Below, piece by piece: positions 1 to 8,056 of a stretch of 54,653 nt of DNA. Origin of the DNA: Bacteroidales bacterium (GTDB taxonomy: Bacteria > Bacteroidota > Bacteroidia > Bacteroidales > Bacteroidaceae); contig SFJN01000004.1 in the NCBI GenBank assembly GCA_004555055.1, forward strand, positions 1 to 54,653. Reading direction: 5' to 3'. The translations under genes and the position numbers were made by a program. Under the pieces are notes generated by a model, which was not told the origin of the DNA, ran no database searches, and worked only from the letters and a program-made list of their open reading frames with translations. Position 1 is the stretch's first letter. Every line of letters begins with the position of its first letter.

Positions 1-99
1 CACTTAACGAAAACCTTGGTATTGCTACCTTGGTTTTCTCCGTTCGGCATAGTCTGAGTCAAGACTCATCCTCTGCTCTCACTTAACGAAAACCTTGGT
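1..99 (-). repeat. 3'-end-associated tandem repeat, 79-bp period (partial second copy)
   Basis: Reading the minus strand, the last 20 bases of the GH20 gene region (99 to 80) recur exactly at 20 to 1, giving a 79-bp period. The unit between them contains AGAGCAGAGG, then an inverted repeat TGAGT-CTTG-ACTCA, then GACTATGCCGA. The same core occurs in the repeat after engB at 5418-5588. The array runs off the window edge, so its copy number is unknown. The GH20 stop codon lies inside the unit. Confidence 0.85.
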
Positions 100-2343
100 G
101 CCGTCCACGATTCTGAGGCCTTGTCCGTTGCGTCGCGAGGGGCGTCCGTTGAGGTCGTAAATCTTCTGTACGGGGTGCCCGGTGGCTGTGGGTACCTGTG
201 CTACGGCATCCGGTTCCTGCACGAGGTCCACCTTCCAGAACGAAGCACCGTTGCTGGTGCCGTGGGCAAAGAGGCGGGCGTGGGAGGCGTTGTTCACATT
301 GTTGTTCACCGCTACATCCTTGTTAGCCGCCAGACAGATGGCCACATAGCCCGACATGGTGGTTTCGTCGAAGGTCCAGGCCGTCTTCTTGGTGCCCAGG
401 GTGACGGTGCTGCCGCTGGCAGTGCCCGAGGCGTTAAGGTACTTTCCGCTCTCATTGCTGAGGATGTAGTACTCGCCATCCTTTTCGGCAGCCTCGAGTT
501 TCCATTCCGTACAGGCGTCGCCCTGTCCGTTCAAGGTGCCGTTCTGGTCGGCAAGGCATCGCGGACGGTCGGTACTCTGGTTGGTGAACTTCACTACAGC
601 ACCGTCGGCAATGGGGTTTTTGTACACACGGTGCACATAGTTGTCCATCCAGTGACGTCCGTAGACATATCCGCCGGCATCCAGCATTTCTGTGTCGCGC
701 GTCAGACGCGTCTTGAAGTCATTCCAATTCTTGCGGCCCTGTGTGCTCCATCCCGCTTCTGCCACGCAGATGAGTCGGGGGAGGGCAAGGTATTCGAGGT
801 ATTCGTCGGACGATACGTGTTCCGTCCAAAACGTTCCCTGCACACCGATGTAATGCTTTGCATTCGCCGCCGTAACATTGTCCGGCACGGGCACGTAGTT
901 GTAGCATCCCTCCACGGTGTCGTCGCCGTATCCTGCACCGGAAGGTTCGCCGTAGTCGTTGCTCTGCCGGCGGTTGATGTAGTATCCTCCCGTGCTGCTG
1001 TGGTATTCGGTGATGATGGCGTCGAGTCCCAGTTCTGCAGCCTTGGCGGCACCGCCCTGGCAGGGGTTCCAGCACATGATGGTGGCTCCGGTCTCCTTCA
1101 TGAGTTGCAGGTCGGCACCACCGGCGGTGACACTCTCGTTCCAGCAGAAGAGGCGCTTGCCCTTAGTGCCGACGAAGTCCGACATCTCCTTGATGAAGTG
1201 CGTCTGCAACGCGCGGTAGCTCGAAAGTCCCAGCTCCTTCATCTTCTGCTGGCAGAGGGCATTGCTTTCCCACTGCGATGTGGGGCACTCGTCGCCGCCG
1301 ATATGGATGTAGGGGTAGGGGAAGATGTCGCAGAGCTCGCCGAGGATGTTCTGTGCGAATTCCACTGCCTTGGGGTCGGCCACATTGAGGACGTTCGACG
1401 AGATGCCGCCGTTAATCCATACCGAGGGCGGATTGGCAGGTGTGCAGCTGTATTCGGGATATGCAGCCATGGCGGCTACAAAATGTCCCGGCATGTCCAC
1501 CTCGGGGAGCACGTCGATGTGGCGTTCGGCAGCATAGGCCACCACCTCGCGCATTTCGTCCTGGGTGTAGAAATAGGGGCCGTAGGTCTTGCCGGTATAG
1601 GCGCCTTCGCCCGTCCACCAATAGTTGTCGACCATATAGATGTCCGTGTTCCAACTGTTGGAACGTGTGGCCCCCACGGTGGTAAGTTTGGGGTACTGCT
1701 TGATTTCGGCACGCCATCCCTGGTCGTCGGTCAGGTGCCAGTGGAAGACGTTCATCTTGTAGATGGCCATGATGTCGAGCATCTTCTTGATCTCCTCCAC
1801 GCTGAAGAAGTGCCGGCTGACGTCGAGCATAAAGCCGCGGTATGCAAAGCGGGCGTTGTCGGTTATGGTGGCCACGGGAAGGAAATACTCCGTCCCTTCG
1901 GCTCCCGGGATGCCCAGGGCCACATTGGCGGGGAGCATCTTGCGGATGCTGAGCAGACCATAATAGAAACCCTTGCGGGTGAGGGATGTGAGCGTAATGC
2001 CGTCTTCCTTCATCACAAGGCGGTATCCTTCGTTGCCGACATTCGAGGCCACGCCGGTATACTGTGCAATTTTGAGGAATGCCTCGTCGGTCTGGTGGAC
2101 AAGGCTTACGCTATAGCCCGGCATACTGGCGTTGAGGATGTCGACGAAGCGTTGTGCCTCCTCCATCACGCTGTCGCCAAGTGCGGCGTCCACGCCCACG
2201 CTGAACGCGGTGGGCAGGGTGCAGCGTCCGTCGTAGGTGAGGAGGTTTTTCGGACGTGGTGTAAGGTTTACGAATTCTTTTTCCGCCTTTGCGGGCAGCA
2301 GTCCAAGCATGGCTGCCAGCAGGCATAGGATAAGGTTTTTCAT
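79..2343 (-). CDS. Secreted beta-N-acetylhexosaminidase, glycoside hydrolase family 20
   Basis: A 754-residue exo-hexosaminidase that would remove terminal N-acetylglucosamine or N-acetylgalactosamine from glycans outside the cytoplasm. The ATG at 2343 is chosen because it begins a clear signal peptide (MKNLILCLLAAMLGLLPAKA); codons further upstream give no plausible protein. An N-terminal GH20b-like domain precedes the TIM barrel, which shows HWHLTDDQGWR and the catalytic Asp-Glu pair in HIGGDECP (D351, E352). The C-terminal third has a ricin/carbohydrate-binding-like stretch and ends in a short segment of the T9SS sorting-domain type (YDLNGRP, then KVFVK). The stop codon lies within a dispersed repeat. 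It sits 58 nt downstream of the glycosyltransferase on the same strand and may be cotranscribed with it. The family is certain; the exact substrate is not. Confidence 0.95.
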   Translation of the reverse strand: MKNLILCLLAAMLGLLPAKAEKEFVNLTPRPKNLLTYDGRCTLPTAFSVGVDAALGDSVMEEAQRFVDILNASMPGYSVSLVHQTDEAFLKIAQYTGVASNVGNEGYRLVMKEDGITLTSLTRKGFYYGLLSIRKMLPANVALGIPGAEGTEYFLPVATITDNARFAYRGFMLDVSRHFFSVEEIKKMLDIMAIYKMNVFHWHLTDDQGWRAEIKQYPKLTTVGATRSNSWNTDIYMVDNYWWTGEGAYTGKTYGPYFYTQDEMREVVAYAAERHIDVLPEVDMPGHFVAAMAAYPEYSCTPANPPSVWINGGISSNVLNVADPKAVEFAQNILGELCDIFPYPYIHIGGDECPTSQWESNALCQQKMKELGLSSYRALQTHFIKEMSDFVGTKGKRLFCWNESVTAGGADLQLMKETGATIMCWNPCQGGAAKAAELGLDAIITEYHSSTGGYYINRRQSNDYGEPSGAGYGDDTVEGCYNYVPVPDNVTAANAKHYIGVQGTFWTEHVSSDEYLEYLALPRLICVAEAGWSTQGRKNWNDFKTRLTRDTEMLDAGGYVYGRHWMDNYVHRVYKNPIADGAVVKFTNQSTDRPRCLADQNGTLNGQGDACTEWKLEAAEKDGEYYILSNESGKYLNASGTASGSTVTLGTKKTAWTFDETTMSGYVAICLAANKDVAVNNNVNNASHARLFAHGTSNGASFWKVDLVQEPDAVAQVPTATGHPVQKIYDLNGRPSRRNGQGLRIVDGTKVFVK

Positions 2344-2401
2344 AGTATATACGTGTTTGTAGTGTATCTCTTTTGTTGCGTTGCAATGCAGCAGAAAAGG
2401 G

Positions 2402-3568
2402 TCAGTGGCAGGTTCGCCCGCAGAAGATGATGCTGTGGCGCGAGGGGGTGTAGGTGCCCAGTTCGAAAGGCTTCTGCTGCAGTTCGCTGATGATGTCGCC
2501 ATAGCTGTAGGTTTCGGTGTCGTATGCCACCACCTGCGTGCCCATGGGCGGAGGGGTGGTGGTGTCTTCGAGGCAGGTAATGTCAGCATTCCACACGTCG
2601 GACTTTTCCGCCAGCAGGCTGTGGGTGTCAGCCGGACCGTAATAGCAGATGCGCACAGGGGCCGCATCGGGGTCGGGGAGCAGGTAGTCCGCCATGTTCC
2701 GCATCTTCTGTTTCAACAATGCCATGATGGCCTGTACGAAAATGGCTCCCTGGATAGGCAACGAGAGAAACAAGCTGGTACGGCGGAAATGCTTTCTGAA
2801 GAAGATGAGCATGGCCTTGTAAAACGTGTGGACGTAGCGGTAACTGCCCTTGTAGGTCGATTCGCCCTTATAGTGGATGATGGGCGAAGGGATATACCAG
2901 TTGCGGTATCCTGCCTGGAGAAAGCGGTAGGAGAGGTCGATGTCTTCGCCATACATGAAGAACTGTTCGTCGAATCCCCCCGTCGTCTGCAATGCCTTGT
3001 GGCTGCAGAACATGAACGCTCCGCTGACAATCTCAATCTCTGCGGGATGGTTCTCGTCGAGATAGCGCATATAGTATTGTCCCAGTCGGCGGCTTTTCGG
3101 GAACAGGCTGCACAGTCCGGACATTTTGCAAAATGCCACCCAAGGCGTGGGAAGTCCGCGCCGTGACTCAAAGGAGAACGTGCCGTGCGAAGAAAGCATC
3201 TTCACACCGAGTGCGCCCAAATCGTCGTGGCTCTCGGCAAAACGGAAACATTCGGAAAGCGTATCTTCTGTGATGATGGTGTCGGGATTGAGAAACAGGA
3301 TATAACGTCCCTTCGCACGCCGCAATGCCTGGTTGTTGGCACGTCCGAACCCTACGTTCTGTGTGTTGGCTATCAGATGCAATCGCGGAAAACGGTGAGG
3401 CGGGAAGGAGGCGCGGAGATAGCCCACGGAATGGTCGGAAGAGTCGTTGTCGACCACAAAGACCTCCACGTCGAGACCGCTCTTCCGCACCGAATACCAA
3501 ACGCTCTCAAGACACTGGCGGAGGAAATATCTGACGTTGTATGATACAATAATGATGGAAATATCCAT
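2402..3568 (-). CDS. Family 2 glycosyltransferase
   Basis: A 388-residue cytoplasmic GT-A glycosyltransferase, inferred to transfer a nucleotide-activated sugar to a glycan or lipid acceptor. The N-terminal GT2 fold is clear: MDISIIIVSYN at the start, the VVDNDSSD nucleotide-binding turn, NVGFGRANN, and LFLNPDT where the DxD-type metal site is expected. A later GEDIDLSYR segment matches the ED catalytic region of rhamnosyltransferase-like GT2 enzymes. The last ~90 residues form an extra domain of unknown role that I do not recognise. A TAATTTTG promoter box lies 23 nt upstream, divergent from recR. The linkage to GH20 downstream is suggestive only; donor and acceptor sugars cannot be predicted. 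Confidence 0.9.
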   Translation of the reverse strand: MDISIIIVSYNVRYFLRQCLESVWYSVRKSGLDVEVFVVDNDSSDHSVGYLRASFPPHRFPRLHLIANTQNVGFGRANNQALRRAKGRYILFLNPDTIITEDTLSECFRFAESHDDLGALGVKMLSSHGTFSFESRRGLPTPWVAFCKMSGLCSLFPKSRRLGQYYMRYLDENHPAEIEIVSGAFMFCSHKALQTTGGFDEQFFMYGEDIDLSYRFLQAGYRNWYIPSPIIHYKGESTYKGSYRYVHTFYKAMLIFFRKHFRRTSLFLSLPIQGAIFVQAIMALLKQKMRNMADYLLPDPDAAPVRICYYGPADTHSLLAEKSDVWNADITCLEDTTTPPPMGTQVVAYDTETYSYGDIISELQQKPFELGTYTPSRHSIIFCGRTCH

Positions 3569-3590
3569 TTTTTCAAAGACTTTATGCGTG

Positions 3591-3598
3591 CAAAATTA
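3591..3598 (-). promoter_or_regulatory. -7 box of the glycosyltransferase promoter
   Basis: TAATTTTG on the minus strand fits the Bacteroidetes TAnnTTTG -7 consensus and lies 22-23 nt upstream of the glycosyltransferase start codon. No clear TTTG -33 box is seen at the usual spacing. Confidence 0.6.
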
Positions 3599-3619
3599 CA
3601 CATTATTCCTTAGATTTTT

Positions 3620-3627
3620 TAACTTTG
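3620..3627 (+). promoter_or_regulatory. -7 box of recR, very close to the start codon
   Basis: TAACTTTG matches TAnnTTTG and ends only 4 nt before the recR ATG at 3632. Transcription from it would begin at or next to the start codon, implying a leaderless recR mRNA. No good -33 box is seen. Confidence 0.55.
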
Positions 3628-3631
3628 CGCC

Positions 3632-4267
3632 ATGAATTTGGAACAATTCCCCTCAAAACTCCTGGAACGTGCCGTTTCAGAAACCGCCAAACTTCCCGGT
3701 GTAGGCCGTAAATCGGCCCTCCGCCTCGTGCTCCACCTGTTGCGTAAGGATGCCCAGCAGACCCACACTCTGGCTGAGAGTCTGGTGCGACTGCGCGACG
3801 ATGTGCGCTATTGCCGCTGCTGCCATAACATCTCCGACAACGAAATGTGCGATATCTGCAGCAACGAGCGTCGTGACCGCTCTACCATCTGTGTGGTGGA
3901 AAACGTGCAGAACGTCATGGCGGTGGAGGCTACCGGACAGTACAACGGACTGTATCATGTGCTGGGCGGTGTCATCAGTCCGATGGACGGTATTGGTCCC
4001 GGCGACCTGGCTATAGAGTCGCTCATGCAGCGCCTCGGTCAAGGCGAAGTCAGGGAAATCATCTTTGCCCTGAATCCCACCATGGAGGGCGATACCACGA
4101 ATTTCTACCTCTCGCGGCGCATTGCTGCACTCGCGCTTCCCGAAGGGACGCTCCGTCTGTCGGTGCTGGCACGGGGCATCTGCGTGGGCGATGACCTGGA
4201 ATATACAGACGAGGTAACGCTCGGACGCAGCATTGTCGACCGTGTGGCATTCAGGCAGGGAGGTTGA
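3632..4267 (+). CDS. recR: Recombination mediator protein RecR
   Basis: A 211-residue RecR, close to the usual ~200. It works with RecO (and RecF) to load RecA at single-strand gaps. The order of parts is standard: an N-terminal helix-hairpin-helix (KLPGVGRKSALRL), a four-cysteine zinc finger (CRCC followed by CDIC), then a Toprim domain beginning ICVVENVQNVMAVE and a C-terminal Walker-B-like region. The start at 3632 matches the conserved family N-terminus (MNLEQFPSKLLE), although a -7 promoter box ends only 4 nt upstream. It is divergent from the glycosyltransferase, with 63 bp between the start codons. Confidence 0.97.
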   Translation: MNLEQFPSKLLERAVSETAKLPGVGRKSALRLVLHLLRKDAQQTHTLAESLVRLRDDVRYCRCCHNISDNEMCDICSNERRDRSTICVVENVQNVMAVEATGQYNGLYHVLGGVISPMDGIGPGDLAIESLMQRLGQGEVREIIFALNPTMEGDTTNFYLSRRIAALALPEGTLRLSVLARGICVGDDLEYTDEVTLGRSIVDRVAFRQGG

Positions 4268-4377
4268 AGCGGAAGAATCTCCATCGCCCCTGTAGAGAGG
4301 CTGTGTCCTGCACAGCTTCCATAGCTGCCTTCCAGCCTCTTTTTCCTTACATGTTTATGGAATACCAGAAATAAGAC

Positions 4378-4788
4378 ATGAAATCAGCAAAAGTTCTTTT
4401 TATCGTTGCCTTCCTTGCAGTTGCAATGGTCTTTGCACTCTTTGAATACGGCGTCCTTCCCGTTGCCCTGATACCCGACACCCCCGAGAACCGCTATGCG
4501 GTGGATGTGGCATGTATCCTTACCGGTGTCGGAGGCTTTTTTATCCTTCTTACCATGCTGAAGATACCAGTGGTACGTGCTGCCATACACCAGCCTGATG
4601 GGGTGATGGCCGAGAAAGCCAAGGCACGCTACTGCAACCTCAGAATGCTGCTTTGGATGGTGCTCATACTCTTCAATGCCGTCATGTACTATGAAGCCCC
4701 CATGACGCGCAACCCCACATACTGTGTGTTGATGCTTTTTGTGGCAGGAGTGTTCTGTTGGCCCAAGACGGCTGATGAAGAAGAATGA
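4378..4788 (+). CDS. Small integral membrane protein of unknown function
   Basis: A 136-residue hydrophobic protein with about four predicted transmembrane helices: near residues 5-30, 45-63, 88-105 and 112-128. A short loop carries KARYCNLR, and the C-terminus is acidic (KTADEEE). I do not recognise a named family or any catalytic motif. It starts at an ATG 110 nt after recR and ends 46 nt before engB, so the three are probably cotranscribed. Helix count and topology are inferred from hydrophobicity read by eye. Confidence 0.75.
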   Translation: MKSAKVLFIVAFLAVAMVFALFEYGVLPVALIPDTPENRYAVDVACILTGVGGFFILLTMLKIPVVRAAIHQPDGVMAEKAKARYCNLRMLLWMVLILFNAVMYYEAPMTRNPTYCVLMLFVAGVFCWPKTADEEE

Positions 4789-4834
4789 AGTCTGCAGGAA
4801 AACATCCTTTCCCCTTACCCGAAAAAACAGAAAA

Positions 4835-5449
4835 ATGGAAATAAAAACAGCGGAATTTCTCGTATCCTCAAGCCGTGCTGACCAGTGTCCCGATGTGAAC
4901 GGTAAGCCGGAGTATGCGTTTATCGGTCGTTCGAATGTCGGAAAAAGCAGTCTGATCAACATGCTTACACGCCGTAAGGGGCTCGCCATGACATCGTCGA
5001 CACCCGGAAAGACCATGCTCGTCAATCACTTTATTATTAATAATGAGTGGTATCTTGTCGACCTGCCGGGTTACGGATATGCCAAACGCGGAAAAAAGGA
5101 GATGGAGAAACTTTCGAACCTCATCTCGCACTACGTCTGCGACCGTGAAGAACTCACTTGCCTATTCGTGCTCATCGATTCGCGGCTGAAGCCCCAGAAA
5201 ATCGATCTCGAATTCATTGAATGGCTTGGTGAGGAGGGTATCCCATTTGCCATCGTCTTCACCAAGGCCGACAAGAACAAGGCCGGTGAGCTGCGGAAGA
5301 ACGTCGACACCTTCCTCAACACCCTTAAGGAAACGTGGGAAGAACTGCCGCCTCACTTCATCACTTCGAGCGAAAAGGGGCTTGGCCGCAACGAACTTCT
5401 GGCATACATTGAAGAAGTCAACGTTTCGGTAAGCGAGAGCAGAGGCTGA
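4835..5449 (+). CDS. engB: Ribosome biogenesis GTP-binding protein EngB (YsxC/YihA)
   Basis: A 204-residue GTPase needed for late assembly of the large ribosomal subunit. The G motifs are present in order: GRSNVGKSS (G1), a conserved threonine in TSSTPGKT (G2), DLPGYG (G3), TKAD (G4) and TSSEKG (G5). The ATG at 4835 is chosen because the family starts near MEIKTAEF; the in-frame GTG 96 nt upstream overlaps the preceding gene and adds unrelated sequence. Family homology ends around AYIEEV. The last nine residues (NVSVSESRG) and the stop are encoded by the first unit of a 75-bp tandem repeat. Confidence 0.96.
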   Translation: MEIKTAEFLVSSSRADQCPDVNGKPEYAFIGRSNVGKSSLINMLTRRKGLAMTSSTPGKTMLVNHFIINNEWYLVDLPGYGYAKRGKKEMEKLSNLISHYVCDREELTCLFVLIDSRLKPQKIDLEFIEWLGEEGIPFAIVFTKADKNKAGELRKNVDTFLNTLKETWEELPPHFITSSEKGLGRNELLAYIEEVNVSVSESRG

Positions 5450-5588
5450 GTTTACTCAGACTATGCCGAGCGCAAGAAACGAAGAGCAAGGTTCAACGTT
5501 TCGGTAAGCGAGAGCAGAGGCTGAGTTTACTCAGACTATGCCGAGCGCAAGAAACGAAGAGCAAGGTTCAACGTTTCGGTAAGCGAGA
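5418..5588 (+). repeat. 75-bp tandem repeat overlapping the 3' end of engB
   Basis: Two complete 75-bp units begin at 5418 and 5493, and a partial third of 21 bp begins at 5568. The complete units are identical by eye. Each holds AGAGCAGAGGCTGAGT, a perfect CTGAGT-TT-ACTCAG inverted repeat, and GACTATGCCGAGCG. The core is shared with the minus-strand repeat at 1-99 after the GH20 gene. The period is 25 codons, so the engB frame is preserved across units. The array ends 24 nt before the histidine kinase start. Confidence 0.93.
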
Positions 5589-5612
5589 AAGGGGAATCTA
5601 TATTCAGTAAGC

Positions 5613-6797
5613 ATGAAAGTCTGGACAGACAGTATACGCCGAGTGAAAATCGCACTTGTGGTGACAGCGGTAGCCATTGCTGTGGTTTCGCTCGTTGTCA
5701 GCCATATCCTCGTACGCGACCTTCAGCGCGAGGAGGTGGAGCGTATGGAAGTCTGGGCCGAAGCCATGCGGTCGCTTATCAATGCCGACGAGAATACCGA
5801 CCTCAATCTGGTGCTCAAAGTCATCAACGGCAACCATTCCATACCCCTTATGGTCGTGGACGAGACGGGTGCCGTTACCATACACCGCAATATTCCCTTT
5901 GCCGATTTCAGTACAGAAGATTCCATCCAGCAAGTTGAAAATTTCCTCCATCGCATGCAGCGTGAGGGCGAAAAGATGGAAGTGAAGTTCACTGCTGAAA
6001 CGGAAACCGGAACCCCAAAGGCCGCGCGTCTTGAAATTTGGTATGAAGATTCCCTCCTTCTGCGTCGTCTGGCATGGTTCCCCTTTGTGCAGCTTGGTGT
6101 GGTGGGACTCTTTGTCGTCATTGCTGTTTTTGCTCTTCTTTCTTCGAAACGTGCAGAACAGAGCAAGGTGTGGGTAGGACTTTCCAAGGAGACCGCGCAC
6201 CAGCTCGGTACCCCCATCTCCTCGCTCATGGCATGGACCGAAGTGCTCGGCGAACTGTATGAGGGTGATGAGATGATAGCCGAGATGAAAAAGGATGTGA
6301 AGCGTCTGGAACTCATTGCCGAACGTTTTTCGAAAATCGGTAGTGTGCCTGAACTCAAAGTTGGCAACCTGTGCGAGGTCATTGACCATGTGGTGTCCTA
6401 TATCCGTCGTCGTACCTCGGACGATGTGGTAATGGAATGCCGTTTCCCGGAAGACCGCCGTGCGACGCTTCCCCTATGTGCTCCGTTGCTCGAATGGGTG
6501 GTAGAGGTGCTGTGCAAGAATGCAATCGATGCAATGGCTGGCAGCGGAAGCATTACCATCACCGTCTTTCGCAGCAGTTGGCAGTGGGTTGTCGATGTCA
6601 AGGATACAGGAAAAGGCATTCCCAATAAACACCTCAAGACTGTCTTCAAGCCAGGATTCACCACCAAGCAACGAGGATGGGGACTCGGGCTGTCGCTAGC
6701 CAAGCGTATTGTTGAGGAATACCATGGCGGGCGCATCTATGTAAAAGCGTCCGAGATGGGTGTGGGGACCACTTTCCGCATCGAACTCAAGGCCTGA
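5613..6797 (+). CDS. Orphan membrane sensor histidine kinase
   Basis: A 394-residue sensor kinase that would autophosphorylate on histidine in response to an extracytoplasmic signal. One transmembrane helix lies near residues 12-33 and a second near 152-173. They enclose a ~115-residue periplasmic sensor domain with no recognised fold. The H box is KETAHQLGTPISSL with H196 as the phospho-acceptor. The catalytic domain shows NAIDAM (N box), DTGKGIP (G1) and GWGLGLSLAKR (G2). There is no obvious HAMP domain and no response regulator gene beside it, so its partner is encoded elsewhere. It follows the engB repeat array and may be read from the same transcript. Confidence 0.93.
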   Translation: MKVWTDSIRRVKIALVVTAVAIAVVSLVVSHILVRDLQREEVERMEVWAEAMRSLINADENTDLNLVLKVINGNHSIPLMVVDETGAVTIHRNIPFADFSTEDSIQQVENFLHRMQREGEKMEVKFTAETETGTPKAARLEIWYEDSLLLRRLAWFPFVQLGVVGLFVVIAVFALLSSKRAEQSKVWVGLSKETAHQLGTPISSLMAWTEVLGELYEGDEMIAEMKKDVKRLELIAERFSKIGSVPELKVGNLCEVIDHVVSYIRRRTSDDVVMECRFPEDRRATLPLCAPLLEWVVEVLCKNAIDAMAGSGSITITVFRSSWQWVVDVKDTGKGIPNKHLKTVFKPGFTTKQRGWGLGLSLAKRIVEEYHGGRIYVKASEMGVGTTFRIELKA

Positions 6798-7173
6798 CGC
6801 CATCGTCTGCCAAAGGCCTAAACACCCCTTTTTTGAAATGTTAATTGGATGTTTAGCGGATGTAAATGTGAGAAATCAATACAAATTCTTTAAAAATGTC
6901 GGGAATACCGGGGCTAAATGTTAATTTTGCAATGCGTTTTGCGATGTATGCACACAGTAAGACGAAGTCTTGATGCGGAGGTATACCGCCTTCGGTCGCT
7001 CCGGTACGCACGTTTTCCCTGCTGACTGCTTTGGGAAACTACCGACGGGAAATAGCCATGGGGCATGTATATCGGTACGACAACCGGTCTCTAAACTATC
7101 GAAAGCCAAAGGGACCCGGAAGTTCCATCCCCTTGTATTGCAATCTGAAAAACAAAAAATCCAAGATAATTCC
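6798..7173 (+). promoter_or_regulatory. Promoter and ~240-nt leader of the polysaccharide export genes
   Basis: A -7 box TAATTTTG lies at 6922-6929, so transcription should start near 6936, about 238 nt before the export lipoprotein ATG. I see no supported ORF in between. The leader holds several possible stems: GCGG/CCGC at 6975-6989, TTTCCC/GGGAAA across 7012-7038, and TACCGA/TCGGTA across 7040-7077. I do not recognise a known riboswitch class. The -33 region is weak. Confidence 0.5.
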
Positions 7174-7995
7174 ATGAGATTCTTCAAGTTCATTGCGGCA
7201 GTAGCCCTTTTCATTTCCTTGGCATCTTGTGCATCTTATGACAAAGTGCCGTATTTCCAGGACCTGAACAGCGAGGCCAATCTTCCCACCCTCAATGCCA
7301 CGGACTATACGCTGAGGTTGGCACCGGCAGACATGATTAATATTGTTGTCAGTTCGGCCCTCAGTCCGGAAATCGCCACCAGCTTCAACCTTCCCCTGCA
7401 GTCGAACCGCATCGGTGCGCCCGCCGGACAGGTCAGCGCACAGAGCACACAGTCGACCATGCCCTATCTCATTGATTCGAATGGCAATATCGACTTCCCT
7501 GTTGTAGGAAAGATTCATGTCGCAGGCAGCACCCGTGAAGAAGTGGAGACCATCATCAAGAATATCCTTGTGGAACAGAAACTGCTGAACGATGCTGTTG
7601 TCACCTGCCAGGTGATGAACCAGTACATCAATGTCATCGGTGATGTAAAGACTCCCGGAAGAATCCAGATTGACAAGGACAATCTGACCATCGTGGAAGC
7701 CCTTGCCAAGTGCGGAGACCTCAATATCACCGGCGAACGCCACAATGTCACCGTCATCCGTCGCGTCGGAGACCAACAGAAGGTCTATCATGTTGACCTC
7801 ACCAGTGCCCAGGATGTGTTCGGCTCGCCTGTATATTACCTTCTGCCCAACGACATCGTATACGTTAATCCCAATAAAACGAAGCAACGCACCAGCACAC
7901 CGAACGGTAATACCTGGCAGAGCCCGCTCATCTACATCTCCACCTTCTCCATGCTGATGTCCATCGCCACCACCATCGTGGCATTGACCAAATAA
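7174..7995 (+). CDS. Polysaccharide export outer-membrane lipoprotein (Wza/BexD-like)
   Basis: A 273-residue lipoprotein that should form the outer-membrane part of a capsule or exopolysaccharide export channel. The ATG at 7174 opens a lipoprotein signal ending LASC, so the acylated cysteine is C19; the ORF upstream of it is leader sequence. A Poly_export/SLBB-type region follows: LRLAPADMINIVVSS, then IDSNGNIDFPVVGKIHVAG. A second SLBB-like part has INVIGDVKTPGRIQID. The C-terminus has a hydrophobic segment (ISTFSMLMSIATTIVALTK) that could span the outer membrane as in Wza. The tyrosine kinase partner begins 61 nt downstream. Confidence 0.92.
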   Translation: MRFFKFIAAVALFISLASCASYDKVPYFQDLNSEANLPTLNATDYTLRLAPADMINIVVSSALSPEIATSFNLPLQSNRIGAPAGQVSAQSTQSTMPYLIDSNGNIDFPVVGKIHVAGSTREEVETIIKNILVEQKLLNDAVVTCQVMNQYINVIGDVKTPGRIQIDKDNLTIVEALAKCGDLNITGERHNVTVIRRVGDQQKVYHVDLTSAQDVFGSPVYYLLPNDIVYVNPNKTKQRTSTPNGNTWQSPLIYISTFSMLMSIATTIVALTK

Positions 7996-8056
7996 AGGGG
8001 AAATATACGTTACGGCACATTATTAGCACAACATTCCTCATACATACAAATCCGAC

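Noticed and set aside
121..2328. A 735-residue open frame on the plus strand opposite the GH20 gene
   Set aside because: No signal, domain or family motif; it mirrors a GC-rich gene whose minus-strand product is a clear GH20 enzyme.
5418..5588. The 75-bp array as a CRISPR
   Set aside because: The units are contiguous with no spacers and no cas genes are present; the period includes coding sequence of engB.
7090..7106. CTAAACTATCGAAAG occurring both in the polysaccharide leader and after the first tRNA-Val (17056-17070)
   Set aside because: A single 15-base match is about what chance predicts in a 54-kb window, and the surroundings differ.
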